DNA from: Sarcomyxa edulis
Taxonomy: Eukaryota; Basidiomycota; Agaricomycetes; Agaricales; Mycenaceae
DNA: 64,000 nucleotides
Assembly (NCBI GenBank): GCA_009761415.1
Contig: QUOL01000013.1
Coordinates: forward strand, 610,501 to 674,500
Reading direction: 5' to 3'
Positions 34,848 through 47,063 of the stretch are shown here, in pieces (position 1 is the stretch's first letter; each line of letters opens with the position of its first letter). The position numbers and the translations under genes are program-made. Below the pieces are notes generated by a model. It saw only the letters and a program-made list of their open reading frames with translations. It was not told where the DNA came from and did no database searches.

Positions 34848-34853
34848 TTTATA
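34848..34853 (-). promoter_or_regulatory. TATA box of paralogue A
   Basis: TATAAA(T) on the minus strand, 47 bp before the ATG. Confidence 0.5.
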
Positions 34854-34944
34854 GGTCCTCGACCGGTCGTCCTTGCCCTGTTTTGGTCGTGGACACGTTG
34901 TTGTGTTTGCCCTCTGGATGATCGACCGGGGACGGTCGATATTT

Positions 34945-34960
34945 AAAAGTTAGGAGGAAG
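34945..34960 (+). other. polypurine tract of the nested element
   Basis: aaaagttaggaggaag directly abuts the right LTR on the plus strand. This fixes the element's sense direction as left to right, opposite to its genes. Confidence 0.6.
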
Positions 34961-36710
34961 TGTGAGGATGCCAACATCCCCAGCCAAGGAATCGACAACT
35001 ATACAACAACCTACTCTTATGCGACTCCTCAGACATAGCTAACTACAGAGATACTGGTGGCATCACCACAAACGACTTACTTTTCGAATGACCGGACACT
35101 GAAAGACACCAAGTACCCGCTACTTGACGGTTTCTCCCCGAAAGCGGCCTCTTCATCCACTCACCAAACGCTAACCCGCCTTCGGTCACGTCTCAGAACG
35201 TTTCGGAATACTTGAAATCACACACGAACAACTTCTCCGAAGGAAATCTACCGCCAGAACCCAATTCCCTATCGTCGTTTCACCTGACCGAAGGCCCAAT
35301 GTACTCGATCACCTCTCCGCAGCCCCCTAGATCCTTCGGACAGATCCCAAATCGTTTCAAGAGGCTCCCTTTCACCTCTAGAAGACCTCATCGAGAGATA
35401 CTTCACCGACAAAACATTGCCACCAGTCGACATACCGCCAACGTGATGCTTGCTGCCCTGAGCTGTTCTTCCTATCAAATCGGACATATTCCCTTTACAT
35501 TGTGATCTCAATTCACACCTTTCCATGCATCTGGACGCCTCGTTAAGACCTCCGTCCACCCTGACCAAGTGGTGCTACGGAATATTCTTCCCTCTGTGTT
35601 TATCACATGACACAGCACTTGTAAGCGAGGTATCGCCCGCTAACAAAGACACTACAGGTCTCCGCCTAGCAACCCACATCAAATTCACTCTTCTCGGACA
35701 ACTTTGGCCGTCGCATCTTGGAAAAAATCTATCGGAAGCTCCCCATCATCCTGCTCACTCGGACATGTTTCATCCCTTCACAAATTCACCTTGCAACGCT
35801 TTCAGAGAACACCTCAGGCCCTAACCTTTCACACTGAGCGAGGTTCGGACACATCAAAACCAATACCGGATCTGTTTCATCATTGGAGATCTCGGGGACC
35901 TTGGGATGGCACTCGGGGTGAAGAATTAGGCAAGGACAGGGAAGGAATTCATATATAAAGTAGGATAGGACATGGAGAACGGTAGATAGAATCAGTGTGG
36001 ACGAGAACCAGAGGAACACACCCGAATCGACCAACTACCCAGTCACTCTCTATAGGAATTCTATCTCTTTCTCATACTTCTGAAACCGAGACAAGGAAAC
36101 GATTACAGGAGTCGGTCAAACAAAGAGAAAAGGACTTGATTCAGCCAGCAGTACCACCCCCCGGAACAAAGGAAGCTCTCCGAAATCAGTCCAGAGCTGT
36201 CCGAAACCCTCGAAGCTCTCCGAAATCAGTTCAGAGCTGTCCGAAACCTTCGATAGCCCTCCGAAGACGTTTTATAGTTATACAAAGCATCGGTCAGCTC
36301 ACCAAAAGCTGTCCGAGGCCCTCGTAGGTTCTCCAAGATCGAACTTATAGCTGTCCGAAGCCCTCGATAGCTCTCCGAAGACGTTTTATAAGCCGTCCGA
36401 AGCATCGATCAGCTCTCCGAAAGCTGTCCGAGGCCTTCGTAGGTTTTCCAAGAACGAACCTATAGCTGTCCGAAGCCTCTAAACGGCCTACCGAGAACAA
36501 TCCTACAAGTCCGAAGCTTACCTTACACCTCATCATCTCATACCCACCTCACCATCGTTTTACGAACACATTATCCAAACACAAGTCACTGGGCATTAGG
36601 ATTACTCGCTACGTAAAATCCCCTCCGAGAAAACGTCACCTTACCCCCTAGAGGCGAACTTTAGTTAGGAGTCTAGCACATCTACTCCTAGCGCCGCAGT
36701 CCTCATCACA
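34961..36710 (+). repeat. right LTR of the nested element (1,750 bp)
   Basis: Same length as the left copy and identical wherever compared. Followed by gcgc and the resuming gag frame. Confidence 0.9.
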
Positions 36711-36714
36711 GCGC
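36711..36714 (+). repeat. right target-site duplication of the nested element
   Basis: Second copy of gcgc. Confidence 0.85.
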
Positions 36715-39700
36715 CGATAACTTACTCCTCATTGGAACGAACGACCACATTAAGGACGACGACCTCCGTAAATTTCTCTTTGATAGAATCAATCTCGAAC
36801 TGCGCACCGCCTACAAGAAGAACGATAAGAAAGGCGAAATTTCCGACATTACAAAGCTCAATCTCTGGATCGCCGAGGTTCGCACTCTCGACGAGGAGAT
36901 CAGCTTGGAATTGAAGAAGAAAAACGAATACTGGCGCAGCGCGATGGAGAAGGAGGAGAAGAAGGCTATTTCCAACGGGACCTCCGCAAACTCCAGCAAG
37001 AAATCTGGCGATAACAACAATGCCGCCTCTACTTCCAAGTCTAAATCCACTGCCGCCGCCCCCGTTTCCCGTCCTCCGAAGATCACCGACGAAGAGCGTA
37101 AGCTCATCAACGATCACAACGGTTGCCTCAAGTGCCGTCGCCTTTACACAGATCACTGGGCTAAATCTTGTGAAGAAGACGCCCCCTCTGGCGACAACTA
37201 CGTCCCCATCACCGCCGCTCATGCTCTTGCCGCGAAGACCGCTTATCTCGCCTTACAGGGAAAGTCCGGGTCAATGAACGTCAACGCCGTCTTCGGTAAT
37301 ACCGACGAGGATCATGGGTCCGCTAGGTCTTCCTCTGCTTATGACGAAGACTCTGGTGATTCAGAATCCATGGACGAGTACGTACTTCCTCCGTCTCCAT
37401 CTAATCTGCTTCCGCCTTTGTGGTGGCGTGCTCGCGTCGATCACGCTTCCGCAGTTGATGCTCCATCGTTCAATGCGCTAATTGACACCGGCTGTCCAAC
37501 AGTTCTGATTTCGCCTGAGCTCGTCTCGAGTTTGGGCCTTGAAATCAAAGCGCTACATCAACCTCTACAAGTCTCCGCGGCTTACTCGAAGAATGGAAAG
37601 GATGGGTCTAAAGTTTCTCTCTCTCAATTTGTACGACTTTCTGTATGTTCCGACGACTTTTCATTCCAATCGAAGAAATGTTATGCTGTCCTTTGTCCCG
37701 GCCTCCACACATCCCTTATCCTGGGGAACTCTTTCCTAGGCCACAATAAAATCGTCGTTGACGTCGACAAACGTACCGCTGTCTTGAGAGGGACCACCCA
37801 CGATCTTTTGTGTCCACCTGATCCTAAACTCGCGCGGATCGATCCATCCCGTACCAAATCTCCAAGGGCTAGGCGTCGCGAGTGGCTCGCTACGGCCAAG
37901 ATCTTGAAAGATCAAACCAGACTCGCGTTGCAGCAACGTTTCCTGCGCGACGACATTAAAGAACGCGTCGAAGAGTCCTGTACTCCTGCTGAAGGGGTCC
38001 CCATGGTTGCCTACGTACGCACGCGTATCACTCAACTGGCTGCACAGGAACGTCTGGCGAAACGGGATGCTAAGCTCAAGAAGAAGCACGCAGACCGTTT
38101 TCCCCAGGATATTCCACACACCAGCGAGTTGCCCGAAGACGTCCTACACCGTATCGTGGTGAACGACGACGCGAAGAAAATTCGGGTAGCGCGCGCATAC
38201 ACATGCCCTAGAAAATTTCGAGAATCCTGGCGTATACTGATCGAGCAGCATGCAAAAGCTGGTCGTATTCGTCCGTCCTCCTCACAGTACGCTTCCCCGT
38301 CTTTCATTATACCAAAGGCTGACGCCGCCGTCCTGGCTCGGTGGGTCAACGACTATCGCATTCTTAACTCCGTCACCGTTCCCGACAATTACCCGTTGCC
38401 TCGTATCGAGGACATCCTCGCCGATTGTGCGAAGGGTAAAATTTGGGGAAAGATAGACATGACCAACTCCTTCTTCCAGACCCGAATGCACCCTGACGAC
38501 ATAAAATACACAGCTACTCTCACACCTTTCGGTCTCTGGGAATGGGTAGTCATGCCCATGGGTTTGCGCAACGCACCTGCGACCCATCAACGTCGGGTTA
38601 TGCTCGCCCTGAAAAAGTATATTGGAAAGATATGCCACGTCTACCTCGATGATATCATCATCTGGTCTAATACCATTGAGGAACACGAAATTAATTGCTC
38701 CCTCGTTTTGTCCGCTCTCGCCGACGCACATCTTTATTGTTCCTTGAAGAAGACGAACCTTTTTTGCACCGAAATCGATTTCCTCGGCCATCACATTTCG
38801 AACCGCGGGATTGAGGCCGACGCTGCAAAAGTCGAACGAATTATTAACTGGCCAGTTCCGCGATCTGCGAAGGAAGTCAGGATGTTTCTTGGTCTTGTCC
38901 GTTACCTCGCATCATTCCTGCCCGCGCTCGCCGAACACACCGCGGTCCTCACTCCTTTGACGACGAAAGAGTGCAACTCACATTTTCCACCCTGGACGGA
39001 CGCCTTTCAGGCCTCTTTTCAGGCCGTTAAGGATCTGGTCCTCAGCCGCGAATGCTTGACAACGATCGACCATGACAATCCTGGCGAAAATCATATCTTT
39101 GTGACTTGTGATGCTAGTGGTGTCCGCACGGGTGGAGTTCTTAGTTTCGGCCCTACCTGGGAGACTGCTCGACCCGTCGCCTTCGATTCAATGCAATTCA
39201 CTGGTGCTCAACTACACTATCCCGTACACGAACAAGAAATGTTAGCCATCGTCCGCGCTCTAAAGAAGTGGCGGGTCGATCTGCTCGGTTCCCACATCAC
39301 TATCGTTACCGACCACCGTACACTTGAAAATTTTGACACCCAGAAAGACCTGTCTCGGCGTCAAGCTCGCTGGATGGAATTTCTCTCTCAATACGACTAT
39401 ACTATCCGTTACGTTCCCGGCGAGGACAACACTGTCGCCGACGCCTTGTCGCGTACCGCTATTCCTAACTCCCCCCCTTCCTGCGACGCCTCGATTAACG
39501 CCGTTTTTGAAATTGGTTCCGATCCTGCTATCCTCGCGGAAATCAAGTCTGGTTATTTGTCTGATGCCTTCTGTAAAAACCTATTCGACGATATCGCTTC
39601 CGGTAAAATCGACCATAAAAGCGGGGTGCACTTGAAAGACGGTTTACTCTTCTTGGGAGACCGCCTCGTTATTCCTCGTTCCAGTTCCCTCCGCGATAGC

Positions 39701-41020
39701 TTGTTCCACATGGCCCACGACGCCCTCGGTCACTTTGGCGGTGATAAATCTTACGCCGCGTTACGCAACGACTACTATTGGCCGAATATGCGAAGGGACT
39801 TGGTGGATTTTTACGTCGCTTCTTGTCCAGACTGTCAACGAAACAAAGGGCGTACTGCAAAACCTTCCGGCCCTCTTCACCCTTTACCTGTACCCGACGG
39901 CCGTCTCGACTCCATCACAATGGACTTCGTCGGGCCTCTGCCTGAAGAAAACAACGTGAACTGCTTAATGACGATCACCGACCGCCTTGGCTCCGACGTG
40001 CAAATCATCGCTTGTAGAACGGACGCCACTGCTCAGCAGATTGCGGGACTGTTCTTCGACCGGTGGTATTGCGAAAACGGTTGCCCATTGGAGATTATTA
40101 GCGACCGCGACAAACTGTTTATCTCGCAATTTTGGACCGCGCTGATGGTTCGCGCTGGAATAAAGCACCGATTATCTACTTCCTACCACCCACAATCCGA
40201 CGGACTTTCAGAACGATCCAATAAGACTGTCATCCAGGCCATTCGCTTTCATGTCGAACGTAATCAAAAGGGATGGTCCACTGCCTTGCCAGCCGTTCGC
40301 TTCCACATCATGAACACGTTAAACGCCTCCACCGGCTTCACCCCATTTCAACTCAAGACCGGTCGATCTCCCCGATTGCTTCCTCCCCTCGTGCCCGGCG
40401 ACATTCCGAGCAGTGTAGAAGACTCTGAAGTGGTCGAACTGCTGAAAGCACTTCAAGTAGACGTTCTCGAGGCCAAAGACAACTTAACCGCCGCCAAAAT
40501 CGAACAAGCACATCACGCCAATAAATCTCGCGCCGTCGAACATACATATAACGTTGGAGATCGCGTCCTCTTAACTACAATCAATCGACGCCGTGAATAC
40601 ATGCAGGCCAAAGACGGACGCGTCGCTAAGTTCATGCCGCGTTACGATGGACCTTATAAAATACTCGACTTTCATCCTGAAACTTCCAACTACGTCCTCG
40701 ATTTACCTAATTCGCCTAATATCCACCCTAATTTCCACGCTTCACAAATCGTACCATTCGTGGAGAACGACCCTGTCCGTTTCCCGCATCGCGAACACTC
40801 ACGTCCTGGTCCAATCGTCACACCTCAAGGTCAGACTGAGTTCTTCATCGAGAGGATTCTCGACGAGCGCCCGAGGGGCAAAGGTCGCCAATACTTGGTC
40901 CGCTGGGTTGGTTACGGGCCTGAAGATGATCTCTGGCTTGCCGGCAAAGAGCTCGAAGACACTGCCGCTCTCGACGCTTGGGAATCTCGTACAACCACTC
41001 CTGAACTGGACCCTGTTTGA
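36715..41020 (+). CDS. chromovirus gag-pol, 3' part (capsid end to chromodomain)
   Basis: Continues the severed gag and codes the whole pol polyprotein without a stop. In order: end of capsid; zinc knuckle CLKCRRLYTDHWAKSCE (C-x2-C-x6-H-x4-C); aspartic protease with LIDTGCP; reverse transcriptase with the YLDD site (VYLDDIIIWS); RNase H (TCDASGVRTGG, then the DRTLEN-like DHRTLENF); integrase HHCC zinc region (HDALGHF ... CPDCQRNKG) and catalytic D, D, E in MDFVGPLP, IISDRDKLF and DGLSERSNK; and a C-terminal chromodomain (ILDERPRGKGRQYLVRWVGY). Chromodomains of this kind can steer insertion to methylated-histone chromatin. Gag and pol are one frame. Translation from the native start is prevented by the nested insertion, although all catalytic residues are kept. 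Confidence 0.93.
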
Positions 41021-41104
41021 ATTTCTCCATATTCTTATTCTATTTTATCTCTTATCCGCTTTCATTTTTTGGGGAGACTGCTATGGTTTTATGGTATAGG
41101 AGAG

Positions 41105-41256
41105 TGTAAGCGTAGCTTACCAATACGTTACACTGTTTGGCTACGCCTTTAGATATCTCCGTCTCGCGTGTATTCCGTTCTTTACCTTTTAATACCACGC
41201 TCCGTTTCATTTTACTTCTGTCTGTCTTTCAGTGAAGACAACACGGTCGTCTTACA
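41105..41256 (+). repeat. right LTR of the chromovirus (152 bp)
   Basis: Identical to the left LTR, followed by the acttg duplication. Confidence 0.92.
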
Positions 41257-41261
41257 ACTTG
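41257..41261 (+). repeat. right target-site duplication of the chromovirus
   Basis: Second copy of acttg. Confidence 0.85.
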
Positions 41262-42442
41262 TAAGTCCGCGGAGAGTGGATTTAGGCGGTTCCTACAACC
41301 GTAGATAGTTAGCGTATCGACGAAGGGGTATAGTGCTCAATGTATGCTAGTTGTGGCGCGTTTTGTGGCTCTGAATGTTGTTGCTCGGGGATGTGGCTCA
41401 AGACTTCTGAAGTCAACTGTGAAATCCAGGATAAAGGAGATAATTTTTTCGAAAGGCCAAATCGAGCCTATGAGTCCGAGCAGATAGGAGTAAGGGATAT
41501 TGCCCGCGTGCTCTCGCGTCAACAGGGCCCAGAAACGATGAAACAAAAAGGAAATTCGAAATTATAAGAAAAATGGTGAGATATTGGGATTTTAATATTT
41601 CGTGATGATATCAAAGGTAGATTGAGTGGTGGAGCGTTTTCAGTAGGTGATAGTGTATTGTATAACGTTTGAATCGATGCCGCAGAACGGTGAGTTCACC
41701 GAGAATCCACCAGGAAGAGGGAGTCAGTGACGAGGAAACACAACCCAAAACTGGTGCACGAATCACTGCCCCCGTCAGTGCGGCGACTCAGTAGGGTGTG
41801 GACTGGGCTCTCCTAGGTCTCATCTCGGCTGCGTCGTTCGTCGTTGGCACGTTTGAAGGGAGAATCGAGTGGATGAAGGTAAAATAGTATGAAAAAGTCT
41901 GGAACATGACGAATTTAGTAAAAGTAAATGAGCAGAAAGCGTACTAGATCCTTGTATAACCCAGAACCATGCTCAAAGGCTCCATCTAGCGTATCGCGTA
42001 TGATGAACGAGGCGAGAGTGTGTGTCGACGGATGGTGGGGGTAAATGGTCAAGACCGCGGCGGACTTTGTCGATGTTTGGCTACGGCTTCTGGACTGTAA
42101 GGGGACTTGGGCGTTTCGCCGAGTTCGAGCTCTGTGGTGTTTTCTATATATTTTGCTGAGTATGTTAGTAGAGGAGTGGAGTGGAGAACCAAGGGATTCA
42201 AAGAAAAATCTAAAAACCACATGATTTTGAATTTCTGTGGTAAAATGAAAATAAGGCAATAAATCCGTAAGATTTAGATCAAGCGCGAATTCTTCTCATG
42301 TGGAGGGATCGACGAGTAGGCCGTTTTTCCCTTCCACAACGTTAAATTACTTTCCTACATTCCTAGAACGCCTGATTAGCTTCGGTGGGAAAAAATAACG
42401 CGAGAGGGTAGACGAGGCGCTTACCTCTATTACCAGGTATCC
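41262..42442. other. intergenic between chromovirus and lanosterol synthase
   Basis: No convincing gene; short frames only. This is the continuation of the region left of the chromovirus plus the 3' flank of the cyclase gene. Confidence 0.4.
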
Positions 42443-45310
42443 CTAGAGGTCAAGAGTAGCCAAGTATCTATGCGCCATGCCCAGCATCCATATCGTGAAA
42501 ACAAACTTGAAATTTGGATACGAGATCATGCAATTCTTGTTGAAGACTCCTTCGATCGCTTCTTGAGCCCAGGAACCGTCCTATACATAGATTGAGAATA
42601 AGCACATAATCGCGATGATTTGGTGGCTCAACGGGTAGTTGTCGGGACATGACCAGCTTCACAGCGCGTTCTATGGGTTCTCGATAAGGATATCGCGCAT
42701 GCATGAGGGCCATTGCTGCCCATGACGTCTGCACAACCTGCGATTGCTCGTGTTGAATGTATTTTTCCGCCTCGCAGGACTAATGACAGTATTTGATGAG
42801 ATGGACGAACTGGTACCAAAGATATAACAAGATAACATACCTTGTAGCTTTCGCCCCAGCCGCCATCTGGCTTTTGCCTATCTATCAAGAATTGACACGC
42901 TTTCTTGGCGCTACTGCTTGTCGAGTATGTCTCGCCGACGAGAGCTAAGCTCTCAAGTGCGAACATGGTGGCGTACGTGAAGCAAATACCCCAGGAGCCG
43001 TACCAGCCTCCTTCCGGACGTTGAGAATCGTGAAGGAATTTCATCGCGCCTTTGAGGACACGGCTACACATAGAGGAGGTTCTCGCGGTCAGATTATCGA
43101 CGCGGGAACGAGACGAAAACGAACGCACCCAACGTCATGCTTCCGATAGTCTGGGTAATGCTTTTGGAATATTCGGAAAGAGGTGATGACAGAGGTTGTA
43201 CATTCGGGATATGTGAATTCGACCATTATGTTTCCTGAAAGCAAGGTTGGCAAGTACGTAGGTGTCTCTAATCGAGGCTTACCGAAAACTTCTGCAGGAT
43301 TCAGCATCTCAAGCAGACGAGGGGCTCGTACTGGCTCGTAGCTGGCAAACCCACCGTCGGCGCATTGCATCGACAAGAGGAGATCTATCGAGTCAAAGAT
43401 ACGTCGATCGGAAACCCGTATGGGAGAGTCTCTATGGAATGAAAGGATCCTCAAGAGAAACCCAGATTACGACAGGTACGCACGCACCTCCACTTGTTCT
43501 GCAGATAAAGGACTGCTTTCAATGCTTCTCCAGTGCAGTCCGTTAGTGTATATCCTTGAGCCTTCGTGCTAAATCCCCTGAAAGATACAGATTCTTCGTC
43601 AGCCCATAAGGAGCGTGGGACCATATTCAAAAGAACCCCCACCACGCTCCCTTGGTAGCCTGACGATATGCAGTCTGATGATGCAGTGGGTTGTCAGTGA
43701 TCTGTGCCTTGTCCAACCAATCCAAAATCCTCAACGTCGACTCCTTATTCTCTTCAATGTCCGCCAGACCCGTTTCTACCAAGGCTTGAGCCATAAAGGC
43801 CGTATCCCACAACTGACTTCCGTTTGTACCGCACACACGCATACCCTCTGGACCAACCCACATGAAATCAGCTCGGGTAAGAGCATGTTGCCGGACTGCA
43901 TCGCTCTCTGGGCCTTCCGCGTGCGCTCGGCATACCATCTGCATCATCTTGGAGACGGGGGCGATGTCTTGGTATGCTGTGTTTTCGTCTTCCATGCAGA
44001 TCAGTTCGTATGCTCGGTGAAGAGCCTGGCGTTGAAGAGGAGGGAATGAGCATGATTCAAGGGTTCCGCTCAATAAAATGTTCAGGAAATCGAGCAAGTA
44101 GGAGTGAGGGGTATATAAGTCCGCTTGAGAGATGTTGTTTCGCTGGGAAGGCCAGTCAATGGAATAATATGATTCGGTGTATATTTCCTAACGGATTGTA
44201 GGTGAGCAAGGCGATCAAGGGAATCAAAAAGAAAGTGGCGTACTTCTCGAAGGGACAAGATCAGAGGTGTTTCCTTCACCTGGAATCGCACCCGGTAGAG
44301 ATACGACATTGGTAGGTACACTGCACGTGTATGTACCCACCATCTGTGCGGGTGTAGAGGTAACCAGTCCGGCAGCAGCCTGCAATCAAGTAAGACATGC
44401 ATGACAACGTATATATCGTCTGACAAGCCTCACCAGAGTTCTGGTGGGATCGGGTTATTACCATCCCACTCGTATACATTGAGAATGGTGAGCCAGAACT
44501 TGCCCCAGGACGGAGCCGCGGCCGCGCCACCTTGGTTAATGTCCAAAGTCAGATCAACGTCACGGAACTAGCAGAATGTAAATGAACCTAAACGATGAAG
44601 TGTCGTTCGCGCTTTGATAAGGGCAGGGTGGTCTGCCGAAACACCGAGCAGACGCATAGTGCAATAGTTGAGTGCAGTACCAAGGACCGTAGAATGACCT
44701 TCGACGTGACTAGTCGAGTGAGAATGGGGCATGAGAAACTAGGCATTAACACATAGAGACCCCTTACATTCCCCAGCCTCCATCATCTAGATGCGCTCTG
44801 TTCAGCAAATATCTGATCATTTCTAAGCGCTCTTCCTCTTTGAACCATGCTCCAGAGGCGTAGGACCCTATGACAAGGCCCGGTAGAAGGAACATAGGTC
44901 CACCATATTCTCCAGGGAAATGACCGTCGGGAGCTTGCAATCGTTTATAGAACGAGTAACCATTTTTTGCAGCTTCGAACGCGTTCTTTGCCAGAGTCAG
45001 TCTCGGCGCATTCTGTAGAGTTTCTTTCAGATTGGGTCCGTTCATTGAGAATGTCAAGGTCACATACGACCAACGGTAAGCCAAGCCAATACCTGTCAAC
45101 GTCGGTTTGGGGCCAGTCTCTACATTGACTGGGCTGTAAATATTGCCAAGTATGTTTTCCACCGTCTCCGAGTATGAGCCTCCAGCGGGAATAGTCCGTG
45201 TAAGGTTCGCGTCCATTAGTAGGTATGGTCCCAGTCGACGATCGCGACAACATAGGAGGAGACGCGTGAAGTTTTCTCGAGGTCGGAGGCTGCTCATTTG
45301 TGAAATTCAT
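42443..45310 (-). CDS. ERG7: lanosterol synthase (oxidosqualene cyclase)
   Basis: Cyclises 2,3-oxidosqualene to lanosterol, the first sterol of ergosterol synthesis and the precursor of mushroom triterpenoids; membrane-associated at the ER or lipid droplets. Exons (minus): 45310-45068, 45012-44768, 44709-44588, 44530-44434, 44379-44244, 44187-43643, 43577-43488, 43431-43283, 43234-43129, 43063-42841, 42779-42633, 42580-42443; 746 residues, full family length. Seen: YTDYSRWRL near the start, several QW repeats ([44 protein letters not shown]), the catalytic DCTGE (Asp at about 476) and [14 protein letters not shown]. The Gly in DCTGE, where yeast has Ala, also occurs in mushroom enzymes as far as I recall. 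Probably the housekeeping enzyme, but it may feed the nearby oxidases. Confidence 0.95.
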
Positions 45311-46981
45311 CCTGGTCTGAAGCAAATACAAAGTCGTACGACTTCCGAGATGACAGAACTAATCATGGAGCTTGATTGGCAGGATTCCCATACCTCAGCG
45401 CCCTAGAAGGGGAAGCCTCATAACGAGATACATTGGTATCCTTGGGAGCCTGGACTGACAAAACAACAGGGAGCCACGACTTGGGAGGAGGAGGACTTGA
45501 CCGGCGACCGCACATGCGCGTTCTTTCTTTTTTTGGTTTTTACTCTATAGCGTCTACCACTTCAAGCTACAAGCTTCGCTTCACCATATCGACCGTCGAC
45601 TTAGTCCGCAGATAGCAGTCGCCGATGCAGCTAGAATTGCACTTCTACGATTGCGAAATTTCACTTCTCTTTGACGTGAAGCGTACGCGTAAAAGGACAT
45701 TGATCTCTGAAGTCGACTAAAATCGATCTTGGAATACTCTGGCTCGCACACAAGAGATCTACAACTCCATCGACCCAGAATATGATCAGGAAGTAGAGAA
45801 TATCAAGTGAGTGTCCTCTTGGTTCATCTCTCAAACTGATTCCTGGCACAAGCGATGCTCTCTCCAGAGGCTGGCGTGGCTTCGATAGGATGACCTCTCT
45901 CATGGCTCTCCTAGACCTGCCCAAAGATCTTTCATCGTCGGGGACCCATATACACATGAAAATACCACGGCTTAACGATGTCCAATAGACTTTAGGAGGT
46001 TTCCCAAAGTACGCCGTGTACGCCTGCCAAGAAGGCCAATCTGCAATTCGGCATCTGCAAATGTGCCAACGCTGCTCACTTCTGTTGCAACAAATCATCC
46101 TTCCTCGGAGACGAGATCTGGGGCATAGTCCAGCACAGACGGATTCTCTTGCTCTCGGTCTGAAACTTGAAGGAGCCAATTCGAGCCCTGTCGTCGCGAG
46201 CTCAGGATCCTGGTTCCTCAGTCAACCCTAACATTTGATCCATACACGATGTATCTGGTATCGTGTACAGGTATCATAAGTCTTCCTTTGGAGCTTGTCG
46301 TTCCTGCTCCGTGCTGTCGCTCTCGCGTCATCTTTCGCTGTTCTGTTTCTACATCGCGGACGCGGTGCCTCTGCCCGAACTGCACTCCGTCCATATCCGT
46401 TGTCGATCTCCTCAGATCTTCTCCGATGTTTTTTCTTTATGACGATGAGTCGATCATCGCTACTTATGTGCACTCATTGATAACTTACCCCATGTTCATA
46501 TTGCAATCCCACCTTATCCTCATTCCAGAATGTGCCAGATCAATTGAAGTAACGATCTACAAATCATTTCATGCTTATCCAGATCACTAGACTACTTGGC
46601 CAAAACGGCCTGTTATCCTGGTGTCATAGATTATAGATAACGAACTGTTTATCGGGATTGTCGGTAGCCGGGACGGATGAATCGCCTTCGCCAAGCTTGA
46701 CCAGGACATCCTAGATCCTTGCCTCCAGCGACATATATATCCGTTCTAGTCTGGTGTCTCAAGGAAATTGCTGCTAATTCACTCATCATATCAGGTTGCA
46801 AATTCTACCACTTATCGTTCGCTGCGGGTATGCCCATTGCTTGGCCGCATGGTATCTCGCCAAAGAAGCGTACATCGGAATAGTTTATGCAATCTCTTGC
46901 ACTCACGCCTATACGCTATCTCTACTATAAGTGGATGTTCTTATCAGGAACATTGACAGTGCCATCAAAATAGGCTTCCAG
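45311..46981. other. intergenic between cyclase and MFS gene
   Basis: A 172-codon minus-strand frame (45661-46179) contains one hydrophobic stretch but starts at TTG, resembles nothing I know and lacks supporting splice sites. I leave the region without a gene. Confidence 0.4.
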
Positions 46982-46992
46982 TATATATATAG
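46982..46992 (+). promoter_or_regulatory. TATA-like run before the MFS gene
   Basis: tatatatatag, 72 bp upstream of the ATG at 47064. Confidence 0.4.
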
Positions 46993-47063
46993 GGCCGCCA
47001 TGGAGCGATTTGCCTCCACAGGCTCTCGTGCCTCTCACAACATCTGCAGCGAACATCTCCACC

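Larger units (their letters stand above)
25007..36710 (+). mobile_element. large non-autonomous LTR element carrying antisense genes
   Basis: An 11,704-bp insertion with two 1,750-bp direct repeats (25007-26756 and 34961-36710, constant offset 9,954 bp). The repeats start TGTGAGGATG and end CTCATCACA and are flanked by the 4-bp duplication gcgc. A possible primer-binding site (TGGAGCCCACCGCG...) begins two bases after the left repeat and a purine tract abuts the right repeat, so the element reads left to right. I found no protease, reverse transcriptase, RNase H or integrase motif in any frame of the 8.2-kb interior. Instead there are six spliced genes, all on the opposite strand: five paralogues and one Zn2Cys6-like gene. 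This fits a large retrotransposon derivative moved by another element's enzymes; the gene cargo is unusual. Confidence 0.85.
23990..41256 (+). mobile_element. Ty3/gypsy chromovirus, split by a nested LTR element
   Basis: Bounded by two identical 152-bp LTRs with TG...CA ends and a 5-bp duplication. The internal part has one long gag-pol frame ending in a chromodomain, which places it among chromoviruses. An 11.7-kb second LTR element sits inside gag. Leaving out that element and one copy of its 4-bp duplication, the gag-pol frame is continuous with no stop, so the chromovirus was intact when it was hit. Upstream of the right LTR is a short purine run (aggagag); I see no convincing tRNA primer-binding site after the left LTR. 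Confidence 0.93.

Noticed and set aside
45661..46179. 172-codon minus-strand frame as a membrane protein gene
   Set aside because: Starts at TTG, has one hydrophobic patch, no family likeness and no splice or promoter support.
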